In this document: piece by piece, positions 53,927 through 62,970 of the stretch
Layout: every line of letters starts with the position of its first letter
Position numbering within the stretch: the stretch's first letter is position 1
From: Collinsella tanakaei
GTDB taxonomy: Bacteria; Actinomycetota; Coriobacteriia; Coriobacteriales; Coriobacteriaceae
Length of the DNA stretch: 64,000 nt
Assembly (NCBI RefSeq): GCF_021531055.1
Contig: NZ_JADYTL010000004.1
Coordinates: 62,001-126,000, forward strand
Direction: 5' to 3'
Position numbers and translations under genes: made by a program
Notes under the pieces: generated by a model
Database searches by the model: none
Seen by the model: the letters and a program-made list of their open reading frames with translations, nothing else
What the model was told of the DNA's origin: nothing

Positions 53927-56122
53927 CTACCCGTCCACGCGCTCGAAGTGATAGCTGCGCGCCATGTAGAGCGCCGAGCCGACGGGCAGGGGGAGCCCCA
54001 TGTCCATGAGCGCGTCGGCGGCGTAGACGGTGTCGGAGTTGACCTCGCGGTACCGTGCGCCCGGCACAAGGCCGCGCGGGACGACGTACTTGGCCTCGCC
54101 GTAGCCCTCGGCGCGCGCGACCACGACGTTCACGACGGCCTCGGAGCCGTCCTCGGCGACGAATTCCCATGCGTACAGATCGTCGGTCGCGGGGTTCGTC
54201 AGGCGGTAGTACAGGCCCTCGCGCACGATGCGCTCCATGTCGCGGAAACGCTCGATCTGCCCACGGATGAGCTCGCAGGCGCGCTCGGGTAGCTCAAGCA
54301 GATCGAGCTCGTAACCGAAGCCGCCACCCGCCATGGCGATGAGGCCGCGCGCGGACAGCGACACGGTGCGGCCGTTGACCTCGTTGGGGCAGGCCGAGAC
54401 GTGCGCGCCCACGGTGGAGCAGGGGTAGCCGAACGACGTGCCGTACTGGATGGTCATACGGTCGTGGCCGTCGGTGTTGTCGCTCGTCCAGATCTGCGGC
54501 GTGTAGTGCATCATGCCGGCGTCGAAGCGCCCGCCGCCTGCGGCGCAGCCCTCGATGAGCAGGTGCGGGTAGCGCTGCACGAGCCGCTCGAGCACGTCGT
54601 ACAGGCCCAGGTAGTAGTCGTAGGTCACGCGGCCCTGGTCGGCGGTCGCGTGCGAGTAGATGTCGACGAGGCTGCGGTTGAAGTCCCACTTGAGGTACTC
54701 GATGTTGCCCTGGTCGAGCACATGGCACAGCTGCTCGAACACGTTGTCGCGCACCTCGGCGCGGGAGAAGTCGAGCACGAGCTGATCGCGGCCGAGCGCG
54801 GGCTGCTTGCCCGGGACGGCGAGCGCCCAGTCGGGATGCTCGCGGAAGAGCCGCGAGTTCTCGTTGACCATCTCCGGCTCCACCCAGATGCCGAACTTGA
54901 CGCCCAGGGCGTTGACGCGCTCGATGAGCTGGCCGAGCGTGCCGCCGAGCTTTTCCTCGTTGACGGTCCAGTCGCCGAGCGAGCGGTAGTCGTCATCGCG
55001 CTCGCCGAACCAGCCGTCATCCATGACGAGCATGTCCATGCCCAGGTCGGCGGCCTTGGCGGCAAGGCGGACGAGCTCGTCGCCGGTGAAGGTGAAGTAG
55101 TGCGCCTCCCAGCTGTTGACCAGGATCGGACGCGGGCGGTCGCGCCAGTCGCCGCGGCACACGTGCGTGCGGATGCAGCGATGCAGGTTGTGCGAGATAC
55201 GCTCGAGGCCGTGCGCGGAGTAGGTCATGATGACCTCGGGGGCTACGATCTGCCCACCCGCCTCGAGCGGGTAGGAGAACAGCTCGTCGGACAGGCCCAT
55301 CTGCATGCGGATCTGCTGGTACTGGGTCTGCTCGACCTCAGCCTTGAAGTTGCCGCTGTAGACGAATGACATCGACCAGGCGCGGCCCGCCGTCTCGGTG
55401 GCGTCGTGGTCGCACACGATCATGAACGGGTTGTACTGATGCGAGGACTGGCCGCGGCGGCTGCCGACGCTGAACGAGCCGGGGCGCACCTCGTGGCGGT
55501 CGGGCTTGCGCTCCATGCAGTGCTGGCCGTTGAAGGTGATGACGTCGAAGTCGCCGTGGACGAAGTCGAGGCAGGCGGTCTGCAGCTTCTCGACGACCAC
55601 GAGACGGGCGCCGACGTTGCGCACGATCGCGGCGCGCGTGATGACATCGAGCTCGGGAAGCACGCCGAACAGCAGCTCGACCTCGACGCCGCAGCGCGTA
55701 TCGGCGAGCGTGACGGAGAGCGTCTGCGCACCGTCGGCCACGGCATCGGCGTAGGCGGCGGGCAGGCCCGGCAGGTCGTACTTACCCTCGCGGACCTCGT
55801 GGTGCACGTAGCGCAGATCGCAGCCGAAGGTGCCGTCGCCGTCGCGCATGACGAACACGGGGCTGCGCAGGTCGCCGTTGCCCTGGAAGGGGAACTCCTG
55901 CGGCAGGACGTCGAGCGAGTAGGTGCGCGTCTTGGCCTCGTGGGGGCTCGTGCAGCATCCGCTGCGGTCCGCATAGGTGAGCAGGTACCCCATATCGCCC
56001 TCGGAGCGGGTACCGTAATACAGATGCAGCAGGTAGCCGAACCGGTCCGCCTGCATCTGGTAGGTCGTGTTCCGCGTGTGCAACGTGAAGGTACGGGTCG
56101 CCTCGTCGATGAGAATGGGCAT
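53927..56122 (-). CDS. GH36 alpha-galactosidase
   Basis: A 731-residue glycoside hydrolase of family 36 (clan D), which releases galactose from raffinose, stachyose or melibiose. The nucleophile is Asp480 (YLKWDFNRS) and the acid/base Asp548 (TSDNTD). MDDGWFGERDDD (368-379) and GIWVEPEMVN (411-420) line the active site. The N-terminal 330 residues form the beta-sandwich. There is no signal peptide, so it acts on imported sugar. It is the last gene downstream of the ABC transporter, 174 bases after the permease stop, with hairpins in the gap. The start at 56122 fits the family; its purine-rich AAGGAG lies rather far upstream. Confidence 0.95.
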   Translation of the reverse strand: MPILIDEATRTFTLHTRNTTYQMQADRFGYLLHLYYGTRSEGDMGYLLTYADRSGCCTSPHEAKTRTYSLDVLPQEFPFQGNGDLRSPVFVMRDGDGTFGCDLRYVHHEVREGKYDLPGLPAAYADAVADGAQTLSVTLADTRCGVEVELLFGVLPELDVITRAAIVRNVGARLVVVEKLQTACLDFVHGDFDVITFNGQHCMERKPDRHEVRPGSFSVGSRRGQSSHQYNPFMIVCDHDATETAGRAWSMSFVYSGNFKAEVEQTQYQQIRMQMGLSDELFSYPLEAGGQIVAPEVIMTYSAHGLERISHNLHRCIRTHVCRGDWRDRPRPILVNSWEAHYFTFTGDELVRLAAKAADLGMDMLVMDDGWFGERDDDYRSLGDWTVNEEKLGGTLGQLIERVNALGVKFGIWVEPEMVNENSRLFREHPDWALAVPGKQPALGRDQLVLDFSRAEVRDNVFEQLCHVLDQGNIEYLKWDFNRSLVDIYSHATADQGRVTYDYYLGLYDVLERLVQRYPHLLIEGCAAGGGRFDAGMMHYTPQIWTSDNTDGHDRMTIQYGTSFGYPCSTVGAHVSACPNEVNGRTVSLSARGLIAMAGGGFGYELDLLELPERACELIRGQIERFRDMERIVREGLYYRLTNPATDDLYAWEFVAEDGSEAVVNVVVARAEGYGEAKYVVPRGLVPGARYREVNSDTVYAADALMDMGLPLPVGSALYMARSYHFERVDG

Positions 56123-56162
56123 CGTCTTCGCTCGATTTCTCCTTGTAGGAACAGGTGGGATT

Positions 56163-56232
56163 CGCGTGCACGAAGCGTGCACGCGGCTGGTATTTTACGG
56201 CACTTGGGCCCCGATTCCGGGGCCCAAGTGCC
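56163..56232. other. Two perfect hairpins between permease and alpha-galactosidase genes
   Basis: CGCGTGCACG/CGTGCACGCG around AAG (56163-56185) and GGCACTTGGGCCCC/GGGGCCCAAGTGCC around GATTCC (56199-56232). Neither has a T-run in the operon's direction. They may trim or stabilise the polycistronic mRNA, or hold a separate promoter/operator for the enzyme gene. Confidence 0.65.
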
Positions 56233-56296
56233 AGGGGCTATAAGCTACATTTGCTATGCATATGTCGCATCATATGCAAGTAATGTCGCATAAGAG

Positions 56297-57142
56297 CTAC
56301 TTGACCGCGCCGTTGGTGACACCGCCGATGATCTGCTTCTGCGCGATGATGTAGAAGATGATCATCGGGAGCATGGCGAGCAGGTAGGAGGCGAACGCCA
56401 GGTTGTAGTTCGTGGAGAACGCGGTCTGGAAGTTCATCTGCGCGAGCGGCAGGGTGTTGACGCCCTGGCCGCCCATGATGACGAGCGGGGTCATGACGTC
56501 GTTCCACACGGCCAGACCGGTGATGACGGCGACGGTGGCGTGCATGGGCTTCATGAGCGGGAAGATGACCTTCCAGTAGGTGCTCCAGGTGGAGGCGCCG
56601 TCCATGCGCGCGGCCTCCTCGAGCGCGATGGGGATGTTACGCAGGTAGCCGGTGTAGAGCATCATGTTCATGGGCATGTAGAACACGATGTAGAGGAGCA
56701 TGACGCCGACCATGTTGTCGAGGTGCATCACGGCGGTCTGCTTGACGAGCGGCATCATCAGGATCGCGAAGGGCACGTACATGCCGGCGATGATGAAGTA
56801 GTAGGACGCCTTGTAGACACGGCTGTGATCCATGTTGCGGCCGATCGCGTAGGCGGCGAGGCTGTGGATCAGGATGGACGCCACGACGGCCACGACGGTG
56901 ATGATCAGCGAGTTCAAGAACGAATGGAAGAAATCGGTGACCTGGATGGCCTGAATGAAGTTGTCGAGGCTCCACGTGCTCGGCAGCGACAGGATGCCGG
57001 CGATGTCGTTCGTCATCTCGGAGGGATCCTTGAAGGCGATGACGACCGCCATGTAGAGCGGGAAGATGATAGTGATGAGGCCGATGATGAGCAGGATGGT
57101 GACAGGCCAGTTGACCCGCTCTTTCACTTTGTCTTTAGCCAT
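56297..57142 (-). CDS. Sugar ABC transporter permease (MalG/MsmG type)
   Basis: A 281-residue carbohydrate permease of the CUT1 family with six helices. The EAA loop reads EEAARMDGASTWSTYWKVIFP. Its start overlaps the preceding permease stop by 1 base (shared A of TAATG type), so translation is coupled. The operon with GH36 suggests raffinose-type alpha-galactosides as substrate. Confidence 0.94.
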   Translation of the reverse strand: MAKDKVKERVNWPVTILLIIGLITIIFPLYMAVVIAFKDPSEMTNDIAGILSLPSTWSLDNFIQAIQVTDFFHSFLNSLIITVVAVVASILIHSLAAYAIGRNMDHSRVYKASYYFIIAGMYVPFAILMMPLVKQTAVMHLDNMVGVMLLYIVFYMPMNMMLYTGYLRNIPIALEEAARMDGASTWSTYWKVIFPLMKPMHATVAVITGLAVWNDVMTPLVIMGGQGVNTLPLAQMNFQTAFSTNYNLAFASYLLAMLPMIIFYIIAQKQIIGGVTNGAVK

Positions 57143-58005
57143 TAGAGCTGCTCCTCCTTACTGTTCAAGAACTTGGTCTGCAGGATGGAGACGACGGCGA
57201 TGAGGATGAAGAAGATCACCGCGTTGGCGCACTGGTAGCCGAACTGGCCGCCGGACAGACCGTTGTTGTAGATGAGGTAGGAGATGGACTCGGTGGACTG
57301 CGCCGGACCGCCGGAGGTCATCGAGACGATCTGGTCGAAGACCATCAGCATGTCCTTCATGACGAGCACCATGTTGGTGGTGACGCTCGGCATGATGAGC
57401 GGGAACGTGATGTAGCGGAACTTGTCCCAGCCGGTGGCGCCATCGAGCGCGCCGGCCTCGTAGACGTCCTCGGGAACCGACGACAGGCCGGTGATGTAGA
57501 TGATCGTGGTCTGCGCGCAGGCTTGCCACACGACGACGATCACGATGGCCACCCATGCCCATTCGGTGCTGGCGAGGATGGACTCGCCGCCGGTGATGGC
57601 GGGCACGATGTAGGTGAAGAAGTAGCTGAACACGTAGCCGACGACCAGGGCGCCCAGGATGCGGGGCACGAAGTAGATGCCGCGCAGCGCGCTCTTGAAC
57701 TTGATCTTGCTCGACAGGCCGATGGCCAGCATGAGCGAGATGACGTTCGTGCCGAGCGTGGCGACGATGGCCACCTTGAACGTGAACAGGTAGGAGTTCA
57801 GGATACGGGTATCGCTGAACATGTCGATGTAGTTCTGGATGCCGACGATGTTAAAGCTGCCGTAGCCCTTGGAGTCGGTGAAGCTGTACAAAAAGCCCGT
57901 GATGAGCGGGAACGTATTGAATGCGCAGAAAAGCACTAGGACCGGGATCAAAATCGCCATGAAGGTCTTCCTGCGGTTCGACCCGATTGCGGCCGTACTT
58001 GCCAT
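57142..58005 (-). CDS. Sugar ABC transporter permease (MalF/MsmF type)
   Basis: A 287-residue CUT1 permease, partner of the one above. Helices begin at about 15-35 (FMAILIPVLVLFCAFNTFPL). The EAA loop reads YEAGALDGATGWDKFRYITFP. It lies 12 bases after the binding-protein stop, behind AAGGAGG. Confidence 0.94.
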   Translation of the reverse strand: MASTAAIGSNRRKTFMAILIPVLVLFCAFNTFPLITGFLYSFTDSKGYGSFNIVGIQNYIDMFSDTRILNSYLFTFKVAIVATLGTNVISLMLAIGLSSKIKFKSALRGIYFVPRILGALVVGYVFSYFFTYIVPAITGGESILASTEWAWVAIVIVVVWQACAQTTIIYITGLSSVPEDVYEAGALDGATGWDKFRYITFPLIMPSVTTNMVLVMKDMLMVFDQIVSMTSGGPAQSTESISYLIYNNGLSGGQFGYQCANAVIFFILIAVVSILQTKFLNSKEEQL

Positions 58006-58017
58006 AGCGCGTCCTCC

Positions 58018-59301
58018 TTACTGCTGGCTCTCGTATTCCTGTACCTTGCGGATGACGTTGCGGTTGTAGCGCTGCCAATCGGTGTCCCACTTCTCCAAGA
58101 ACGCATCGATGTCGCCGTTGAGCAGCATCGTCTGCAGCTGGGCGTCGCAGGCCATGGAGGACTGGTAGGAGTGGTCGAGGTAGTCGAGGACCTGACCCTC
58201 GTCCAAAAACGTCTTGATGTCGTCGAACAGCGGGTCGAGCTCGTAGTCGCCCTCGGAGCAGGGCAGCGCACGCTGGTCGTCGATGTAGGTCTGCACGTTT
58301 TCCTGCTGGTTCAGGAAGGAGATGACCTCGTAGACGGCGTCTTTGTGATCGCAGGTCGCGGCCACGCACCACTGCAGGTCGACGCCGGAGACCACGATTC
58401 GGTCGTCGGGGTTGTCGGCTGAGGGCATGGCGAACATGCCGATGTTCATGTCGGGGTTCACCGACAGGATTTGGGGCACGGCGAACGAGCCGCAGGGGTA
58501 CATGGCCGCCTGGCCGCGCGCGAAGGCCGTGCAGGCGTCGTTGTAGCTGTAGGCGAACGGGCCCTCCTCGGCGTAGTCGAGCAGCTGCAGCATGCGCTCG
58601 GCAGGCTTGCGGTAGAAGTCGGCGAACTTGGCCTCACCGGCGTTCACCTGACGGCAGTGGTCGGCGGGCACCATATTGATGGTGATGGAGTTCCACGGCG
58701 ACAGGATGGTCCAGGTGTCGAGGTATCCCAGATAGATGGGCAGGACCTCGCCCTCGGCCTTGATCTCGTCGAAGAGGTCGATCATCTCGTCCCAGGTCTC
58801 GGGGATGGTCCAACCCTTTTCCTCGAACATGTCCTTGTTGTAGAGCATGCCGGCGGCGTTGGCCACATACGGCACGCCGTAGATGCCGTCCATGGGGATG
58901 TAGGTCACGCTCTTCAGGATGTCCTTGTAGGCGTCCTGGACCTTATCCATGCCCTCGTAGTCGGTGACGTCGGCGAGGATGTTCGAGTCCACGAAGCTGG
59001 CGTAGTCGGCGTCGCCACCGATGCCGATGACGTCGGGGTAGTTCTCGCGGACGAAACGCGTCTTCATGATGGTCACGGCGTCCGCGGGGCTCGTGATGTT
59101 GAGGTAGATGTCGTCATGCGTGGCGTTGAACTCCTCCATGAGGTGCTCGAAGATGCTCACGGCCTCCTGCTTGTAGCTGACGATCTCCACCTCGATCTTG
59201 CCGTCTGAACGCTCCGAGGTGCAGCCGGCGAACAGCAGCGATGCCGCTCCTGCAGCGCCGAGCCCCAGAAGCGAGCGGCGTGAAATAGGCTTGTTCAGCA
59301 T
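58018..59301 (-). CDS. Sugar-binding lipoprotein
   Basis: A 427-residue CUT1 extracellular binding protein (SBP_bac_1 family). The signal has twin arginines (ISRRSLLGLG, 6-15) and a lipobox ending at Cys27 (LFAGC), so Tat export and lipid anchoring are likely. YKQEAVSIFEHLMEEFNATH and MLYNKDMFEEKGWTIPETWDE are family-typical. It probably captures raffinose-type sugars for the two permeases downstream. The start follows AAGGAAGG by 8 bases. Confidence 0.93.
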   Translation of the reverse strand: MLNKPISRRSLLGLGAAGAASLLFAGCTSERSDGKIEVEIVSYKQEAVSIFEHLMEEFNATHDDIYLNITSPADAVTIMKTRFVRENYPDVIGIGGDADYASFVDSNILADVTDYEGMDKVQDAYKDILKSVTYIPMDGIYGVPYVANAAGMLYNKDMFEEKGWTIPETWDEMIDLFDEIKAEGEVLPIYLGYLDTWTILSPWNSITINMVPADHCRQVNAGEAKFADFYRKPAERMLQLLDYAEEGPFAYSYNDACTAFARGQAAMYPCGSFAVPQILSVNPDMNIGMFAMPSADNPDDRIVVSGVDLQWCVAATCDHKDAVYEVISFLNQQENVQTYIDDQRALPCSEGDYELDPLFDDIKTFLDEGQVLDYLDHSYQSSMACDAQLQTMLLNGDIDAFLEKWDTDWQRYNRNVIRKVQEYESQQ

Positions 59302-59322
59302 ATCGGGTGCCTTCCTTTGCGA

Positions 59323-60438
59323 CTAGTGAACGATGGCGAGTTCGGACTGCTTGTCGAAGGCATGGATCTTGTCCAGATCGAACGCGACCTTGATGCGGGA
59401 GCCGACGCGGGCGGGGTTGGTGGACGAGACGTGGCTGGAGATGGCGCCGCCGTCGACGTCGGCGTAGATCATGGCCTCGGAGCCCAGCAGCTCGTAGACG
59501 GTGACCGTGGCATCGATGGCCTCGGAGAGGTTGCGGTCTGCGGGGTGCTCGTTGGAGTCCACGACGTCCTCCGGGCGGATGCCCATGGTGACAGCCTTGC
59601 CCACGTAGCCCTTGTCCTTCAGAACCTTGCCCTTGGCCTCGGGCAGGGTGATGGTGTTCGAGCCGAAGCTCAAGGTAACCTTGCCGGCAGTCTCGCCCAC
59701 GCTGGCGTCGATGAAGTTCATCTGCGGGGAGCCGATGAAGCCTGCCACGAACAGGTTGCAGGGCTCGGAGTAGAGCTTGGTCGGGGTGTCGACCTGCTGC
59801 ATGACGCCGTCCTTCATGACGACGATGCGGGTGCCGAGCGTCATGGCCTCGGTCTGGTCGTGCGTGACGTAGATGATGGTGGCGCCCAGACGATCATGGA
59901 GCTTGGAGATCTCGGCGCGCATCTGGACGCGGAGCTTGGCGTCGAGGTTGGACAGCGGCTCGTCCATGAGGTAGACCTTCGGGGCGCGGCAGATGGCGCG
60001 GCCCATGGCGACGCGCTGACGCTGGCCGCCGGAGAGCGCGGAAGGCTTGCGGTCGAGCAGCTTCTCGAGGTCGAGGATGCGCGCTGCCTCGCGGACCGCC
60101 TTATCGATCTCGTCGGGGCTTGCCTTGCGCAGCTTCATCGGGAAGGCCATGTTGTCATAGACGGTCATGTGCGGGTAGAGCGCGTAGTTCTGGAACACCA
60201 TCGCGATGTCGCGGTCCTTGGGCTCCACGTCGTTGACCACGCGGCCGTCGATCTTGAGGGTGCCCGAGGTGATGTCCTCCAGGCCCGCGATCATGCGCAG
60301 GGTCGTGGACTTGCCGCAGCCCGAGGGGCCGACGAAGATGATGAACTCCTTGTCGGCGATCTCGAGGTTGAAGTCCTTGACGCCCTCATAACCGTTCGGG
60401 TACTTCTTCCCCACGTGTTCAAGAGAGAGTTCTGCCAT
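59323..60438 (-). CDS. msmK: Sugar ABC transporter ATPase (MsmK/UgpC type)
   Basis: A 371-residue ATPase of CUT1 importers. Walker A is GPSGCGKST (37-45), the signature LSGGQRQRVAMGRAI, and Walker B VYLMDEPLSNLD. The C-terminal OB-fold regulatory domain (about 240-371) is present. MsmK proteins often energise several importers; here it is the first gene of the operon, only 21 bases ahead of the binding protein, so it is at least dedicated to this one. The start follows GGAAGGGG. Confidence 0.95.
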   Translation of the reverse strand: MAELSLEHVGKKYPNGYEGVKDFNLEIADKEFIIFVGPSGCGKSTTLRMIAGLEDITSGTLKIDGRVVNDVEPKDRDIAMVFQNYALYPHMTVYDNMAFPMKLRKASPDEIDKAVREAARILDLEKLLDRKPSALSGGQRQRVAMGRAICRAPKVYLMDEPLSNLDAKLRVQMRAEISKLHDRLGATIIYVTHDQTEAMTLGTRIVVMKDGVMQQVDTPTKLYSEPCNLFVAGFIGSPQMNFIDASVGETAGKVTLSFGSNTITLPEAKGKVLKDKGYVGKAVTMGIRPEDVVDSNEHPADRNLSEAIDATVTVYELLGSEAMIYADVDGGAISSHVSSTNPARVGSRIKVAFDLDKIHAFDKQSELAIVH

Positions 60439-60679
60439 TGCTTAAACCCCTTCCTGCGTGCCCGCAAGTGCTTCTTTCACATGCGGGCCATTCTTACTGC
60501 ATGTTTTATAGTATGTTGGCATTTTGCATACAAAAGCATCCATGAAGATATACGATCTTACTAAATGCTGCTTTATGCAGGTAAAGGATTATGACCAAGA
60601 GGGTCGAAAACCGTCCATGTTCGGCAAACGGCTGGTAATGCGCCGGTAACGGTTTTGTATGCGGAGGTGGTCACGTCAC

Positions 60680-60753
60680 AAATAGGTATATTTATAGGGT
60701 ACTACCTGCCATTTTGGTAAGGAGCCACACATATACATATAAATATACCCTAA
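60680..60753. promoter_or_regulatory. AT-rich inverted operator pair between msmK and the AraC gene
   Basis: AATAGGTATATTTATAGGG (60681-60699) and CATATAAATATACCCTAAT (60735-60753) are approximate reverse complements about 54 bases apart, in DNA much richer in A+T than its surroundings. They lie 98-170 bases before the AraC-family gene. On the minus strand TACTAT (60508-60513) could be the msmK -10, with a poor -35, which fits an activator-dependent promoter. The rest of 60439-60850 holds no gene. Confidence 0.5.
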
Positions 60754-60850
60754 TGAGTGATAAAAATCGCATAAACTTATATCGCGCTCAGCACGGATTC
60801 GGTGCCTGAGCCAGCATGTTGCCATACGTTCGATCGCAGGAGGAACGCCC

Positions 60851-61705
60851 ATGCCAGCGCACGAAATCGTCTCCTCGACGTTTTCCAGGGGTAAGTACAT
60901 CGACTTGATGCCGTATCAGTACGGACGCGAGGTGTGCACGCCCGGCCATGCGTTCGGGCCGTTCCGCAGGAGCCACTACCTGTTCCATTACATCATCTCG
61001 GGATCGGGCACGCTCGTGGCGACCGACGAGACGGGCAAGCAGAGCACCTACCGCCTGAGCGCTGGGGAGGGTTTCATGATCTTCCCCGGCCAGACGAACA
61101 CGTATTACGCCGATATGGACGACCCATGGGAATATATCTGGGTGGAGTTCGACGGCATCCGCGTCAAGGAGTCGCTGTCGCTCGTGGGTCTTTCCGAATC
61201 GTCGCCGGTGTATCAGACCGAGAAAGCCGAGATGCGCGCCGCGATGGAGCAGGAGATGCGCTATCTGGTCGACCATCAGGAGGCGTCGGCCTTCCAGCTC
61301 ATCGGGCATACGTACCTCTTTTTAGACTATCTGTTGCGCTCGGTGCTCACGCAGAAGGCCGCGACGACCAACAAGCTGCAGGACCTCTACATCCGCGAGG
61401 CCATGACCTACATCGAGCAGAACTACCAAAACGGGATCACCGTGGAGGACGTCGCGCGCCAGACCGGCCTCAACCGCAGCTATTTCGGCAAGATCTTCAA
61501 GAGCGCGACCGATAAGTCGCCGCAACAGTACCTCATCGACTACCGCATGACCAAGGCCGCCCAGTTGCTCAAGCTCACGGCGCTGTCGGTCGGCGAGGTG
61601 GGGCGCGCGGTGGGCTATCCCAACCAGCTGCATTTCTCGCGCGCGTTCAAAAGCTCGTTCGGGCTGTGCCCGCGCGAATGGCGCCGTGTGAACACCTTCA
61701 ACTGA
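60851..61705 (+). CDS. AraC-family regulator (MsmR/RafR-like)
   Basis: A 284-residue regulator. Residues 1-160 form the cupin-type sugar-sensing domain (HYLFHYIISGSGTLVATDE, GEGFMIFPGQTNTYYAD). Residues about 180-284 are the double helix-turn-helix (VEDVARQTGLNRSYFGKIFK, VGEVGRAVGYPNQLHFSRAF). It is divergent from msmK over 412 bases and is the natural activator of the alpha-galactoside operon. The start follows AGGAGGA by 6 bases. Confidence 0.94.
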   Translation: MPAHEIVSSTFSRGKYIDLMPYQYGREVCTPGHAFGPFRRSHYLFHYIISGSGTLVATDETGKQSTYRLSAGEGFMIFPGQTNTYYADMDDPWEYIWVEFDGIRVKESLSLVGLSESSPVYQTEKAEMRAAMEQEMRYLVDHQEASAFQLIGHTYLFLDYLLRSVLTQKAATTNKLQDLYIREAMTYIEQNYQNGITVEDVARQTGLNRSYFGKIFKSATDKSPQQYLIDYRMTKAAQLLKLTALSVGEVGRAVGYPNQLHFSRAFKSSFGLCPREWRRVNTFN

Positions 61706-61746
61706 CGCGGGGCTCGCGCCTGCCATGGCTGCCCCGTGGCCGAAAA

Positions 61747-61810
61747 CATTCTGTCTATGGGTTTGTTTCAGGTAGAGGACGTTTCGTGAAACAAACCCAT
61801 GGGCAGAACG
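61747..61810. repeat. 24-bp-arm hairpin repeat (ATGGGTTTGTTTCA family, copy 2)
   Basis: The arm at 61747-61770 (ending ATGGGTTTGTTTCA) pairs with 61787-61810 (starting TGAAACAAACCCAT), with a few mismatches in the outer half. The loop is 16 bases as in copy 1 at 53734. It is followed directly by a GTGCCAGGT-family repeat. It may also end the AraC transcript. Confidence 0.8.
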
Positions 61811-61812
61811 TG

Positions 61813-61913
61813 GCGACAGGTTTGCGACAAGAATGAACCCGGCCCCATCTTGTCGGGCCCCATCTTGTCGCCATCTTGTCGCGACGAGTTTGAACCCGGC
61901 ACCAACTTGTCGC
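61813..61913. repeat. GTGCCAGGT-family repeat, copy 5 (compound)
   Basis: GCGACAGG/GCGACAAG, GAACCCGGCCCCATCTTGTCG, a repeated CATCTTGTCG, then GTTTGAACCCGGCACC ending CTTGTCGC: several partial units joined head to tail and head to head. It fills the space ahead of ppaC; no other gene lies in 61706-61986. Confidence 0.75.
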
Positions 61914-61986
61914 TTCGATTCCATCGACGGCGCAGCGTGCTAGGATAGGGATGTTTGCAAACCACCTCGCACCTTGGAGGATTTCC

Positions 61987-62913
61987 ATGAGCAACGTGCT
62001 TGTCTTCGGACACCAGAATCCCGACAACGACGCCATCATGAGCGCCGTCGTCCTCACCCAGCTGCTGAACCAGGTCAACTACAACGGCGACACCTACGAG
62101 GCCCGTCGCCTGGGCCCGCTGCCCGCCGAGTCCGCCAAGCTGCTCGCCGACAACGGCATCGCCGAGCCCGAGCTGCTCGAGTCGGTCGAGGAGGGCCAGC
62201 AGGTCGTGCTCACCGACCACAACGAGGCCGGCCAGTCCGTCGCCGGGCTCGAGGGCGCCCAGATCGTCGGCGTCGTCGACCACCATCGTTTCGGCGGCTT
62301 CACCACCGCGGCGCCGCTGCACATCATCTCCCTGCCCTGGGGCTCCAGCTGCTGCATCGTGGCGAGGCTGTTCGAGGTCTTCGGACAGCAGCCGACTGAC
62401 GCGCAGGCCAAGCTGCTGCTCTCGGCCATGATGACCGACACCCTCATGCTCAAGAGCCCCACCACGACCGATGTCGACCGCGCCGTCGCCGCCCGCCTCG
62501 GCGAGCAGCTCGGCGTCGACCCGGTCAAGTTCGGCATGGAGGTCTTCCTCACCCGTCCGTCCGGCTCCTTCACGGCCGAGCAGATGGTCGGCAACGACAT
62601 CAAGCAGTTCGAGGTCGGCGCCGACAAGCTGCTCATCGGCCAGTACGAGACCGTCGACAAGACCCGTGCGCTCGGTATGATCCCCGAGATCCGCGAGGCC
62701 ATGCGCGCCTACCAGGCCGCCAAGGGCGCCGACGGCATCGTGCTGTGCCTGACCGACATCATGGAGGAGGGCTCCCAGGTGCTCTTCGAGGGCAAGACCG
62801 ACGTCGCCCAGAAGGGTCTCGGCATCGACGACGTGCCCGAGGGCGTGTGGATGCCCGGCGTGCTCTCCCGCAAGAAGCAGGTGGCTGCGCCGATCCTCGC
62901 CGCCGCCGAGTAG
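61987..62913 (+). CDS. ppaC: Manganese-dependent inorganic pyrophosphatase (family II)
   Basis: A 308-residue DHH-family enzyme that splits pyrophosphate in the cytoplasm. The metal ligands are in GHQNPDND (His9, Asp13, Asp15), LTDHNEAGQ and VVDHHRFGG. The C-terminal substrate loop is SRKKQV. Without CBS domains it is the short, unregulated form. The start at 61987 follows TTGGAGG by 6 bases. Confidence 0.96.
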   Translation: MSNVLVFGHQNPDNDAIMSAVVLTQLLNQVNYNGDTYEARRLGPLPAESAKLLADNGIAEPELLESVEEGQQVVLTDHNEAGQSVAGLEGAQIVGVVDHHRFGGFTTAAPLHIISLPWGSSCCIVARLFEVFGQQPTDAQAKLLLSAMMTDTLMLKSPTTTDVDRAVAARLGEQLGVDPVKFGMEVFLTRPSGSFTAEQMVGNDIKQFEVGADKLLIGQYETVDKTRALGMIPEIREAMRAYQAAKGADGIVLCLTDIMEEGSQVLFEGKTDVAQKGLGIDDVPEGVWMPGVLSRKKQVAAPILAAAE

Positions 62914-62935
62914 CCTGATCGCAAGCTGTCTCTTC

Positions 62936-62970
62936 AATGCCCGGCGCCGCGTGATGCGGTGCCGGGCATT
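62936..62970 (+). terminator. ppaC terminator
   Basis: AATGCCCGGC (62936-62945) and GCCGGGCATT (62961-62970) pair, with an inner CCGC/GCGG stem, followed by GTCTT. Confidence 0.78.
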
